DNA of 64,000 bases. Origin: Micromonospora sp. NBC_00389. GTDB lineage: Bacteria > Actinomycetota > Actinomycetes > Mycobacteriales > Micromonosporaceae. A program made the position numbers and the translations under genes. Under the pieces are notes generated by a model. It saw nothing but the letters and a program-made list of their open reading frames with translations, was not told the DNA's origin and did no database searches. The stretch covers positions 2,666,001 to 2,730,000 of the forward strand of contig NZ_CP107947.1 of NCBI RefSeq assembly GCF_036059255.1, written 5' to 3'. Below are positions 26,945 to 36,147 of the stretch, piece after piece. Each line of letters starts with the position of its first letter. The stretch's first letter is position 1.

Positions 26945-28180
26945 ATGACTTCGGGACTGAGCTGGTTGGACAGCTCCCGCGACGACCAGCAACGCATGCG
27001 CGAGCTGCTCAAGCTCTTCAGCGACACGGAGAGCCGGGACGAGTTGGGCATCGGCCAGGTCCGCGACGCGTTCAGCGACCTGCTCTTTCCCGGTACCTCC
27101 GTCCTCCAGAACCGAGCCCGATATCTGCTGATCGCGCCCTGGTGCTACCAGGAGGCGCAGCGGCGCGGGCTGCGCGGTGACCGCCTCGCCGCGCAGGTCG
27201 ACCGCAACGAACGGAAGGTGATCGACGCCCTGCTGCGCGGAGACAACACCGAGGGCGTGATCGGACGGCGGGCCGGTGTCGGCGTGCGAACGCTGCCGTC
27301 GAGCATCTACGCGGCGGCGCTGCTGCGGTACGGCATCCGCACCGGTGACGACGACGCCGCATCGGACCGGCGGTTGGCAGCCAGCATGGCCGAGGCCGAT
27401 GAACTGACCGAACGGTCGAGCGGAACCTGGCACCCGACGCTGCCAGGGGCGCCGGCGGGCTTCCCTAATGAGGTCGAGGGTGGGCTGAGGCTGCGCCCGG
27501 ATGAGGCCCGCTGGCTGCGCGAGCGGATTCTCGCCGCGGCGCCGAACACCCTGTTGGCGTACCTTCTCGCGGCTGAAAACCGCCCGGGTTGGGACAGTGA
27601 GGCGGCGTGGGATGAGCCGGCCACGCTGGCCGCGCCGGAGCCGATCGGCTCGCTGGTGCGCGATGCCGAGCGATTCTCGCTGGCGATTCACGGCGCGGCG
27701 CTGTTGTACAACCTGCTCATCGCCGATCGGTACGAGCAGGCGGGCTTGACCGAGCACGAGGAGCCGGTGGCCTGGTACCGCGACGCCCTTCTGGACTGGA
27801 ACGGTCGAGTGTCGGCGGAGCACGGCCTCAAGGGCTGGGACCGGTCGGGCATGTGGACCCGGCTCATTCAGCAGAACCCGCGGATCGCCGCGAACGTCGC
27901 CGCACGCCGGTTCATCGACCGCTGGCTCGACGCGGTCACCAGCGGAGCCGCGGGCGACGCCGCCACCAACCAGAGCCTGCGGAACCTCGTGGCCGAGCGG
28001 GAACGGTCGGTGAAGAAAGGCCAGTCGCGGCTGGTCAATGACAAGCTGCTGCGCACGTGGAGTGGTGCGTCGGGCAGCCGACGCTTGGTGTTTCGCTGGC
28101 CACAGGTTCGCCGGATCCTCGCCGACATCCACGACGGCTGCGCCGCCGATCTGCCGGAGGCTGCCGGTGCTCGCGCCTGA
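26945..28180 (+). CDS. DUF6361-like protein, operon with PLD nuclease and helicase
   Basis: A 411-aa protein starting MTSGLSWLDSSRDDQQRMRELLKLF. Its N-terminus (ELGIGQVRDAFSDLLFPGTSVLQNRARYLLIAPW) matches what I recall of DUF6361, a family regularly found upstream of a PLD-domain protein and a helicase. The rest is mainly helical, with Trp-rich segments and no catalytic motif that I can identify. The ATG at 26945 follows GAAAGG. The PLD gene begins 14 bp before its stop. A recognition or adaptor role is plausible but inferred. Confidence 0.75.
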   Translation: MTSGLSWLDSSRDDQQRMRELLKLFSDTESRDELGIGQVRDAFSDLLFPGTSVLQNRARYLLIAPWCYQEAQRRGLRGDRLAAQVDRNERKVIDALLRGDNTEGVIGRRAGVGVRTLPSSIYAAALLRYGIRTGDDDAASDRRLAASMAEADELTERSSGTWHPTLPGAPAGFPNEVEGGLRLRPDEARWLRERILAAAPNTLLAYLLAAENRPGWDSEAAWDEPATLAAPEPIGSLVRDAERFSLAIHGAALLYNLLIADRYEQAGLTEHEEPVAWYRDALLDWNGRVSAEHGLKGWDRSGMWTRLIQQNPRIAANVAARRFIDRWLDAVTSGAAGDAATNQSLRNLVAERERSVKKGQSRLVNDKLLRTWSGASGSRRLVFRWPQVRRILADIHDGCAADLPEAAGARA

Positions 28181-29918
28181 CTCTCGTGCGTTACTGCTGG
28201 ATGCTCTGCGCCCGCCGCCGGGCGCGCGGCTGTCCCGGGCGATGGCGTTGACGTTCACCCTGGATCTGGAGAGTCTGCTGGTCGCCCCGCTGGCGTTCGC
28301 CGCGCATGGCGTGCGTGAGTCGACGGACCCGATTGCGGTGATGGAGGGCGTACGGCACTGCGCCGACCGCATCGACGTGTTCTGTCAGACGGGGCAGATC
28401 GTGGTGCCACCGACGCAGTCTGCGCTGTTGGCGTTCGTCGAGCCGATGGTGCACCAGGTGCGCCGGCCCAGGCCGGGCCACCTGTTCCACCCGAAGCTGT
28501 GGGCGCTGCGCTTCCACGACGAGGCGACCGGGGAGACGTCGCTGCGGCTGCTGGTGCTCAGCCGCAACCTGACCAAGGATCGCAGCTGGGACGTGTGCCT
28601 GCGCCTGGACGGTAACCCGGGCACTCGCCGGGTGGCGGGCAACAAGCCGTTGTTCGACCTCGTGCAGCACACGTTGCAGCTGACGGTCGCGCCCCTGCCG
28701 GCGGACCGGCGGGCGGCGATCGAGGCGCTGGGTGAGGATCTGCGTCGGGCCGAGTGGGAGTACCCCGAGGGCGTGAGGGAGATGTACTTTCATGCACTGG
28801 GGGTGCCCCGTGCTCGTCCACCGGACTTCGAAGGCACGCGTCACCTCGTCATTTCGCCGTTCTGTACGCCCGGTGGCCTGGATCGGTGCGCACCGAGCGG
28901 CCAGCTGGCGCTGGTGAGCCGGCAGGAGACGCTCGACTGCCTGCCGCAGGAGAGCCTGGCCGGATCCGAGGCGCTAGTGGTCAGTGCCCTGGCCGGCCTA
29001 CCCGTCGAGGGGGCGCCGTCCGCCCTAGAGGTGCTCAGTGGGCTGCACGCGAAGGTGTACGTGGTGGAGAAGGGCCGCCAGGCACGGGTCCTGCTCGGCT
29101 CGGCAAACGCCACCGATGCGGCGTTCAGCGGCAACGTCGAGCTGCTGGTGGAGCTGGCCGGTAGCCGCACCCAGTGGGGCATCGACGCGCTCCTGGGTCC
29201 CGATGCGGGATTCCGGGAGATCCTCGAACCCTACGAACGCCATGACGCCACCGAACCGGAGCCGGAAACGGGCGTACTGCGTGATCTGGTCCGCGACATC
29301 GCCGCCATCCCGCTGTCGGCCACCGTCACGTCCGCAGGAGACGGCTATGGCATCCGGCTGACCTCCGAAGACGCCCTGCCCGACGTGCCGGGCGTCCGCA
29401 TCACCGCGCAGCTGCATACGCGCCGCGGCGAGGCGGCGCTGCTTCCTCCGGGACAACCGGCGGACGCGACGTTCAGCGGGCTTGCGCTGGTCGACATAAC
29501 CCCGTTCGTCGTCGTCATCGCGGAGGACAGCACCGGTCGGGAACAAACCGTCGTCCTGGCCACCCTGATCGGCGACCCCGCGCACCGGCTCGACCACGTC
29601 ATCGCCCAACAGATCGACACGCCGGAGAAGTTCCTGCAGTTCCTGCTACTCATGCTCGGCCTCGGGACCGAGGCTGCCGCCGCCGTCAGCGGCGGCGCCG
29701 GCGATAACGGCACCTGGCGCACCAGCGGGACCGGAATCCTCGAACTGCTACTCAACGCTCTCGTCGACCGGCCGCAACAGCTCGACGACCTGGCCCGGCT
29801 GGTCACCCGCATCGAAGCCAGCGGCGACAGCAAGCACCTGCTGCCGCGCGGCTTCACCGAGCTGTGGCGGGTCATCACGCAGGCACGTGACACGATGACA
29901 GAGGCGGTGCGCTCGTGA
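28167..29918 (+). CDS. phospholipase D-fold nuclease-like protein
   Basis: A 583-aa protein with two HKD-type half sites: H108-x-K110 in FHPKLWALRF followed by SRNLTKDRSWD, and H294-x-K296 in GLHAKVYVVEKG followed by LLGSANATDAAF. Two half sites make a complete PLD active site, as in Nuc/BfiI-like nucleases and DISARM DrmC. The GTG at 28167 follows GGAGG and overlaps the upstream gene by 14 bp; longer in-frame starts lie deep inside that gene. Its stop overlaps the helicase GTG by 4 bp. It is the likely DNA-cutting effector of this operon (inference). Confidence 0.82.
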   Translation: MLAPDSRALLLDALRPPPGARLSRAMALTFTLDLESLLVAPLAFAAHGVRESTDPIAVMEGVRHCADRIDVFCQTGQIVVPPTQSALLAFVEPMVHQVRRPRPGHLFHPKLWALRFHDEATGETSLRLLVLSRNLTKDRSWDVCLRLDGNPGTRRVAGNKPLFDLVQHTLQLTVAPLPADRRAAIEALGEDLRRAEWEYPEGVREMYFHALGVPRARPPDFEGTRHLVISPFCTPGGLDRCAPSGQLALVSRQETLDCLPQESLAGSEALVVSALAGLPVEGAPSALEVLSGLHAKVYVVEKGRQARVLLGSANATDAAFSGNVELLVELAGSRTQWGIDALLGPDAGFREILEPYERHDATEPEPETGVLRDLVRDIAAIPLSATVTSAGDGYGIRLTSEDALPDVPGVRITAQLHTRRGEAALLPPGQPADATFSGLALVDITPFVVVIAEDSTGREQTVVLATLIGDPAHRLDHVIAQQIDTPEKFLQFLLLMLGLGTEAAAAVSGGAGDNGTWRTSGTGILELLLNALVDRPQQLDDLARLVTRIEASGDSKHLLPRGFTELWRVITQARDTMTEAVRS

Positions 29919-32900
29919 AGCGGTACGACGCCGGCCCGGTCATGGCCGGCTTGAAGGACTTCCAGCGCGCCACGGTCGCGCACGTCATCGACCGATACTT
30001 CGGCACCGAGGCGACCCGCCGCTTCCTCGTCGCCGACGAGACCGGCCTCGGCAAGAGCGTCGTCGCCCGAGGCGTCATCGCGCAAACCCTGCAGCGGCTG
30101 CAGGACGACGACAGCGTGGAGCGGGTCGACGTCATCTACGTCTGCTCAAACCAGGACGTCGCGCGGCAGAACATTGGCCGGCTACGGGTCACCCCCGACG
30201 AAACAGTCACCCTGTCCAGCCGGCTCACCCTGCTCGCCAAACACGCGGACCAGCTCAACGCCACGACCGCCACCGCCGGCAAGCCGATCAACCTGGTCGC
30301 GTTCACCCCCGGCACCTCCTTCGACCAGGGCTGGCGCACCGGTACGGCGGAGGAACGGGCGCTGCTGTTCCTGATCCTCGAACAGGCCAACTCATGGAAC
30401 GGCTGGCGAACCCGGGCCGCGCTACGGGCGTTGCAGGCGGGCGTCGCAACCCCTGAACGGTTCGAGGAGCAGTGCAACCGCCTGTGGACGCAACTCGACG
30501 GGAAACTCGACCCCACGATCACCGGCGAGTTCCTGCGCCAGGCGCGGCAGCGGGGCCTGCTCGACGAGTTCGACGCGCTGCTCGACGGCATCGGTCGGCG
30601 CTCCAGCCTGCCCAACGCGCTGCGCGAAGACGCCCGCAAGCTCACCGGCGATCTTCGTACGGCGCTGGCCACCGCCGGCGTCGAGGTCCTCGAACCCGAC
30701 CTGATCATCCTCGACGAGTTCCAGCGGTTCCGGGAGCTTCTCGACCCGAGCGGCGGCGAGGGCGCCGAGCTCGCCCGGCACCTGTTCGACTACCGGGCCG
30801 CCCGGGTGCTGCTGCTGTCGGCCACCCCGTACAAGCCGTTCACCTTCGCCGAGGAGGCTGCCGCCGGCGAGGACCACTACGCCGACTTCCGGCAGGTGCT
30901 GCGCTTCCTCAGCGACGACGAGTCCTGGCACGCCGACGTGACGAAGGCGTTCGAGGCGTACCGGGACGCCCTGGTGCGCGGCGAGCCCTGCGGTGACCTG
31001 CGCGAGTGGCTGCGCAATCTGCTGCTGCGCGTCATGTGCCGCACGGAACGGCCCGTGCTCGGCCAGGACGGGATGCTGCGCGAGCACATCAGCCTCGCCG
31101 ACGACCTCGAGGTCCCCGACGTGCGCAGCTACGTGGCGATGCGCCGAATCGCCACCACGCTCGGTGCCCCAATGACCGTCGAGTACTGGAAGTCCGCCCC
31201 GTACTTTCTGAATTTCCTCGACGGGTATCAGCTCGGTGACAAGGTCCGGACGGCGCTCGGTGGCCAGCCACACCCCGAGGTGCCCGCGCTGTTGGCCTCC
31301 GCACAGCTGCTTGACGGCGACGTGATCAGCCGACGAGAGCCGGTCGATCTTGGCAACGGCCGGCTGCGGCAGCTCGCTGCGGACACTGTTGACCGAGGCT
31401 GGTGGCAGCTGCTGTGGCTGCCCCCTTCAATGCCGTACTACGCGCTCGGCGAGCCGTTCGCCGGCGCGGCGCGCGAGGGCATCACCAAGCGGCTGCTGTT
31501 CTCCTCCTGGAACGCCACCCCCACGGCCGTGGCAGGGCTGCTCAGCTACGAAGCCGAACGCCGGCTGGGCCGGGCGGGCGAGGCACACCGACACCTCGAC
31601 TATCGCGTGGAGCACGGCCGCCCGGCGGCGATGAGTACACTCGCGCTCTTCTGGCCGCATCCCACCCTGGCGGCGCTGTGCGACCCCCTGGCCCTGGCCC
31701 GGCAACGACCGGACGAAACCGCACCACTCGAGGTCCTCGAGCGGGAAGGCCGGGAACGGCTGCTGGATCACGCCTCCACTGAGCGTGCGGACCCCGGATC
31801 GGGCACCGCAGAGCCGTGGGAGCTGGTCTTCCGGTGGCCCGGCGCCGATCCCAGCATCGAGGACGCCGCCGCGACCCTGGGTACGTCCGCCGATGACGAT
31901 GGGGCGGCCACCGGTCTGGACCGGCACGTGGCACGGGCCCGCGAGCTGGCGAGCCAGGCCGCCTACCCGACAGCGGGCCACCTGAACGGGCTGATCGACA
32001 GTGTCGCGGCGATCGGTCTGCACGGCCCCGGCAACATCGCCTGGCGGGCGCTGTCCCGGCTGATACCTGGCAGCACCGTCACACCGGAGGGACACTGGCG
32101 AGCGGCCGCGCTGCTCGCCAACGGGCTGCGATCCCTGTTCAACCGGCCCGAATCCGCGCAGTTGATCGACAGCCTGGCGATGGGCGAGGTCTACTGGCAG
32201 GCGGTGCTGCGTTACTGCGCGGCCGGGGGTCTGCAGGCGGCCCTCGATGAACACCTGCACACGCTGCGCAGCTCCGCCTCGGACACCGGGCTGGACGACG
32301 ACGGGCTGTACGCGCTCGCCGAGGAGGCGCGGGAGGCGATCGCCAGCCGCCCGTCGACGTACGTCGCCTTCGACCCGCACCACCCCAACCAGCCGATCAA
32401 GCTGCCGGGCCGGTTCGCGCTGCGCTACGGCGGTCGCGGCGAGGAACAATCCCAGGTCGACCGCAAGGTGGCCGTACGCCGTGCCTTCAACAGCCCGTTC
32501 TGGCCGTTCGTCGTCGCAACGACCAGTGCCGGCCAGGAGGGCATCGACTTCCACCAGTGGTGCTCGGCCGTCGTGCACTGGAACACCCCCGCGAACCCCG
32601 TGGACTTCGAGCAGCGCGAGGGGCGTGTGCACCGCTTCGGCGGGCACGCCGTCCGCCGCAACGTCGCCGCCGCACACCGCGCCGACGCCCTGCGCTCCAC
32701 CGAGCCAGACGTGTGGAAGGCCGCCTACGACGCCGCCCGAGCGATCTCGGGGGAGCTGGGCGACTTTGCGCCGTACTGGGTGTTCCCCGGGCCGGCGAAG
32801 ATCGAGCGACACGTCCTGCCATACCCGCTCAGCCGCGACCAGGCGAGGCTCGACCGGCTCAAGGCAGACCTGGTTGTGTACCGGCTGGCGTTCGGCCAGC

Positions 32901-33007
32901 CACGCCAGGAGGACCTGCTAACCCTGCTGCGACGTCAAGAGAACGGCGCAGAGGGGGTGCCTGACATCCTGGATCTGCGACCAACCCCACAGGGAGGGCG
33001 GTCGTGA
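29915..33007 (+). CDS. large SF2 (SNF2-related) helicase of the DUF6361/PLD operon
   Basis: A 1,030-aa helicase. Motif I is ADETGLGKSVVARG (nt about 30032-30073), motif II ILDEFQRF (a DEFQ variant, nt about 30707-30730) and motif III LLSATPYKPF. Motifs V and VI are TSAGQEGIDFHQW and FEQREGRVHRFGG (nt about 32520-32645). About 600 residues separate motif III from motif V, much longer than in a standard SNF2 core, so a large insert or extra domain is present. The GTG overlaps the PLD stop by 4 bp. Its own stop overlaps the GTG of a possible 57-codon gene. A translocase driving the PLD nuclease is the simplest reading. Confidence 0.85.
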   Translation: MKRYDAGPVMAGLKDFQRATVAHVIDRYFGTEATRRFLVADETGLGKSVVARGVIAQTLQRLQDDDSVERVDVIYVCSNQDVARQNIGRLRVTPDETVTLSSRLTLLAKHADQLNATTATAGKPINLVAFTPGTSFDQGWRTGTAEERALLFLILEQANSWNGWRTRAALRALQAGVATPERFEEQCNRLWTQLDGKLDPTITGEFLRQARQRGLLDEFDALLDGIGRRSSLPNALREDARKLTGDLRTALATAGVEVLEPDLIILDEFQRFRELLDPSGGEGAELARHLFDYRAARVLLLSATPYKPFTFAEEAAAGEDHYADFRQVLRFLSDDESWHADVTKAFEAYRDALVRGEPCGDLREWLRNLLLRVMCRTERPVLGQDGMLREHISLADDLEVPDVRSYVAMRRIATTLGAPMTVEYWKSAPYFLNFLDGYQLGDKVRTALGGQPHPEVPALLASAQLLDGDVISRREPVDLGNGRLRQLAADTVDRGWWQLLWLPPSMPYYALGEPFAGAAREGITKRLLFSSWNATPTAVAGLLSYEAERRLGRAGEAHRHLDYRVEHGRPAAMSTLALFWPHPTLAALCDPLALARQRPDETAPLEVLEREGRERLLDHASTERADPGSGTAEPWELVFRWPGADPSIEDAAATLGTSADDDGAATGLDRHVARARELASQAAYPTAGHLNGLIDSVAAIGLHGPGNIAWRALSRLIPGSTVTPEGHWRAAALLANGLRSLFNRPESAQLIDSLAMGEVYWQAVLRYCAAGGLQAALDEHLHTLRSSASDTGLDDDGLYALAEEAREAIASRPSTYVAFDPHHPNQPIKLPGRFALRYGGRGEEQSQVDRKVAVRRAFNSPFWPFVVATTSAGQEGIDFHQWCSAVVHWNTPANPVDFEQREGRVHRFGGHAVRRNVAAAHRADALRSTEPDVWKAAYDAARAISGELGDFAPYWVFPGPAKIERHVLPYPLSRDQARLDRLKADLVVYRLAFGQPRQEDLLTLLRRQENGAEGVPDILDLRPTPQGGRS

Positions 33008-33177
33008 GGGCCAAACCGTTTGCTGTCGGGCCCCTTGACCGCCGATCACACGGGCTGTGGGAGCGGTTCGTTGCGCGAATAGCAGCATCTGTCACAGATC
33101 GGCGGCGAGGCGACCTGTTGCCGAGCAATCTCCGTGGTTCAGCCCTCTGCGTCGAGGACCTCGCCCGCTCTGGCTAG
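33004..33177 (+). CDS. possible small gene coupled to the helicase
   Basis: A 57-codon frame opens with GTG at 33004, overlapping the helicase TGA by 4 bp exactly as the other junctions of this operon do. It starts MRAKPFAVGPLDRRSHGLWERFV and ends at TAG 33175, running 39 bp into the opposite 3' end of the HelD/HelR-like gene. It may be a real small protein, or the stump of a fourth operon gene cut off by rearrangement. I recognise no family. Confidence 0.35.
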   Translation: MRAKPFAVGPLDRRSHGLWERFVARIAASVTDRRRGDLLPSNLRGSALCVEDLARSG

Positions 33178-35505
33178 TACGGACTTCCACAGATTCGGCG
33201 CGACCGTTTCGCGGAGTAGTGCGACTACCTCCTCCGCCGCCAGATCGACGAACCGCTGGGAGACGTGTCCTCGGGGTTGCGGGGCGTTGGAAGGCTCCAC
33301 CGCTGCGCGAGGACCACCGTGCGGGCCGTCCTTGACTTCGGCCGCATCTGACCCAGCGGCTGGATCCGACTTCGAACCGAGCAACTCGTCGAGGACTTCT
33401 CCCCACGGGTCCGGTTCGAGCTCCGAACCCTCCTCTGCATCGACCGCATCGCCGGTCCCCGCATCAGAGGGATCATCGGTGCCGTCTGTCGTCGGTTCGC
33501 CCGATCCGCGGTCGTCGTCGTTCATAGCAAGCGGGTCGCCGACGCAGACGATGTCGAGATACCTGGTTGTTCTCGTCAGTGCGACATAGAGCAAGCGGTG
33601 GCCCCGGTCGTCCTCGGCGACAATGTCTTCGGGCTCCATGACGACGACCGCGTCGAACTCGAGGCCCTTGGCTTCCTGAGGACCGACCAGGTTGATTCCT
33701 GGGCCGAGCTCACCGGCGGACGCGGCACGCCAGGCCACGTCTTTGGCCTTCAGCTCTCGTTCGGTGTCGGGGCGGCAGGTAGTGGGGCAGATGATGGCTA
33801 CGGATCGACCGTGGGATGCGTGCCCCATCGCGACGCGGACGGCCACAGCCGCACGCTCGTCCCCGTCGATCCGGTGGATGAGAGGCTCGGCGGGACCGTC
33901 CCGCACGATCTGCGGTGCCTGCACCGTGGGAGCGGCGAGAGGGAGGAGCTGGGCCGCAAGCTCGAAGACCTGTCGAGGTACCCGGTAGCCGTAACGCAGC
34001 TCTTGCCGGACCTGGGGAAGATCGGCAGGCAGGTGATCGAGAAGCTCGTCCCAGTCGTCGCGCGCCCAGTGGCCGGTCGACTGAGCGACGTCCCCGACGA
34101 TGGTCATGGACCCGTTGGCAGAGCGGCGGGCGATGGCTCGCAGTTGCATGGGGGAGAGGTCCTGCGCCTCGTCGACGACGATGTGCGTGAAGCGGGCCTC
34201 CACGCTGTTGATTAGGTGCTCGGCCTCGTCGAGCACCGAAAGGTCGGCGTCGCTCCACGTCTCTTCGGAGAGCCGATCGGCGGGCCGCCGGTGCAACAGT
34301 GAAACTTCCCGCGCCGTGAATTCGTCACCCGCCGCTCCCATCAGCCGGTCCCGCGAGCCGTAGAGCTCACGCAGGAACGATGCGGCTGTGAACGACGGCC
34401 AGAGCCTGTCCATCACGGGATCGAGTGCCGTCCGTAGTCGCTGCGGATTCACGCGGACCCGGGGGGAGACGAGATCGGTCAGCAGATCCCGGAACAGGTG
34501 CCGGCGCTCGGAGTATGTGCCGGCGCTGGCACGGCACCGCGCTATCAAGGGCTTGAGCTCCTCGGCGGCTATCGGCACGGGGCGGCCCTCGATCTGCGCC
34601 TCAACCCAATGCTGCCCCTCGGGCGGCCCGACCCGAGCGTAGAGAGCCCGCCGCACGAGCCCAGCCATCCTGCCGTCGCCCTTCAGCCTCACGACTTCGG
34701 GATCCTCTCGGCGACCACGTTTCACCGGTGGATGCAGCTGGTTGATGTCACGTTGCTCAATGCTCGTGTCACCCAGGCTGGGCAGCACCGTGCGGGTGTA
34801 GCGCGTGAAGGTGGGGCTCGGGCCGATGATGAGCACATCCTGGGCCGAGAGTCGGCCCTGACTGTTGAACAGCAGCCACGAGACTCTGTGCAGCGCAACT
34901 GCTGTCTTGCCGGTGCCCGGCCCGCCCTGAATGACCAACAGCTGGTCCATCGGGGCGCGGATGAGATCGAACTGCGCCGCCTGGATTGTCCGGACGATGT
35001 CCTGCATCGTGCCGGTGCGGTTGCTGTTGAGGTCGGCAAGCAGCGCGTCGTCGACGTCCTCGTGCGCCTCCAGCTCCGCGACGTCAGCGGCCAATTGGGC
35101 GAACACCGTGTCGCTGAACGACGTGATCGTGTTGCTCGAGCACTCGAAATTGCGCTTGAGGCGCAGCCCAAACGGGTCAGCGTGACTTGCCTCGTAGTAA
35201 CGGGCGGCGGCAGGTGCCTGCCAGTTCATGACGAGCAGCTCAGCGTGGTCATCAAAGATCGCGTGATGGCCGATGTAGAAGACCTCGCCGTCCTCGTAAT
35301 CCATCCGGCCGAAGGCGACGGGTTCGTCCGATCCGCCTATGCGGTTCAGTCGCGCTTGGGTGTCCTGCCTGATCCTCGCGGCGGCGCCGCTGTTGGCGGC
35401 AGCGCCTGCGGCGAGACCCAGAGTCGTGCGCATGCGCTCCCGGTGGTCCCAAGCCGCGTCGAAGTACTTCTGCTCGCGACTTAGTTCTTCCGAGACCGGG
35501 TACAT
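33139..35505 (-). CDS. HelD/HelR-family RNA polymerase recycling helicase
   Basis: A 788-aa UvrD/Rep-like ATPase of the HelD/HelR family, which pulls RNA polymerase off DNA and, in the case of HelR, can displace rifamycins. The N-terminus (ELSREQKYFDAAWDHRERMR, then GRMDYEDGEVFYIGHHAI and VMNWQAPAAARYYEA) is typical. Motif I is IQGGPGTGKTAVALHR and motif II VDEAQDLSP. The ATG at 35505 follows GGGAGGT; the frame stays open upstream without a ribosome site. It converges on the DUF429 operon. A 14-bp palindrome lies 116 bp upstream. I cannot tell HelD from HelR by reading alone. Confidence 0.82.
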   Translation of the reverse strand: MYPVSEELSREQKYFDAAWDHRERMRTTLGLAAGAAANSGAAARIRQDTQARLNRIGGSDEPVAFGRMDYEDGEVFYIGHHAIFDDHAELLVMNWQAPAAARYYEASHADPFGLRLKRNFECSSNTITSFSDTVFAQLAADVAELEAHEDVDDALLADLNSNRTGTMQDIVRTIQAAQFDLIRAPMDQLLVIQGGPGTGKTAVALHRVSWLLFNSQGRLSAQDVLIIGPSPTFTRYTRTVLPSLGDTSIEQRDINQLHPPVKRGRREDPEVVRLKGDGRMAGLVRRALYARVGPPEGQHWVEAQIEGRPVPIAAEELKPLIARCRASAGTYSERRHLFRDLLTDLVSPRVRVNPQRLRTALDPVMDRLWPSFTAASFLRELYGSRDRLMGAAGDEFTAREVSLLHRRPADRLSEETWSDADLSVLDEAEHLINSVEARFTHIVVDEAQDLSPMQLRAIARRSANGSMTIVGDVAQSTGHWARDDWDELLDHLPADLPQVRQELRYGYRVPRQVFELAAQLLPLAAPTVQAPQIVRDGPAEPLIHRIDGDERAAVAVRVAMGHASHGRSVAIICPTTCRPDTERELKAKDVAWRAASAGELGPGINLVGPQEAKGLEFDAVVVMEPEDIVAEDDRGHRLLYVALTRTTRYLDIVCVGDPLAMNDDDRGSGEPTTDGTDDPSDAGTGDAVDAEEGSELEPDPWGEVLDELLGSKSDPAAGSDAAEVKDGPHGGPRAAVEPSNAPQPRGHVSQRFVDLAAEEVVALLRETVAPNLWKSVLARAGEVLDAEG

Positions 35506-35620
35506 TTTGGACCTCCCGCTGACATGGCGTACGCCGTAGCGCCTCGCTACGACAAATCGGCCCATCTCGCGCGGAGCCGAGGCCGCTGAGGTCGGCTCAG
35601 CGAGTCCGCTCAAGATCCCT

Positions 35621-35634
35621 CGACCGTACGGTCG
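35621..35634. promoter_or_regulatory. 14-bp palindrome upstream of HelD/HelR-like gene
   Basis: CGACCGTACGGTCG is a perfect 14-bp palindrome 116 bp upstream of the chosen start. It is a candidate operator or regulator site; no matching regulator gene lies next to it. Confidence 0.4.
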
Positions 35635-36130
35635 GTAAACGGGTTTGTCGCTCGGTCGAGTGCATGTTTGCCAGCTCAACCTTTCGGCGCTGGGGGCGAC
35701 CGGCCGGGTCTATGGACGAGCGAGATCAGTACGTGGCGTAGGCACCGGGTCTTCAGCGGCGACGCGAAGTGCCGGGAGCGCTCAGGGTGTTCCCTTCACT
35801 TGACGTCGCGGCGGGCGAGCCTGCAGAGACGGATGGCCGGTCATAGGATCCAAATTTTCGATTGGAGCGCCGGCAACGTCAAGATCGGACCGGCTGGCTG
35901 TCTCGACCCACCGTTCCGTTTGCCTGGTGCTATCCGCCCCGACGATGCGCCGCTGCCTGCCCTGGTGGAAGATCATCAAGCCCTGGGAGTGCGGCATGAT
36001 CGAGGGGTGCGTTGGGCGTCGCTGATACTCCTGCCGCTGGCCGTAGCCGCCGTGACGGCGGTCCAGCGTCCGCTGGATGGTCGAGACACGAGGACCAACG
36101 TGAACGTGCAGTGTCTGCAGGAGGAGCGAG
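35635..36130. other. intergenic region before membrane HhH gene
   Basis: About 500 bp without a firm gene. Codon use in the open frames is not convincing, apart from a 46-codon frame at its right end listed separately. It should hold the promoter of the 36131 gene. Confidence 0.45.
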
Positions 36131-36147
36131 ATGTCGAGCGTGTCTAA
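36007..36147 (+). CDS. possible 46-aa membrane peptide
   Basis: A GTG-started frame reads MRWASLILLPLAVAAVTAVQ, a plausible single membrane helix, then a charged tail, and ends inside the start of the next gene (17-bp overlap). There is no clear ribosome site beyond GAGGGG immediately upstream. It could be a leader or small membrane protein, or chance. Confidence 0.25.
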   Translation: MRWASLILLPLAVAAVTAVQRPLDGRDTRTNVNVQCLQEERDVERV

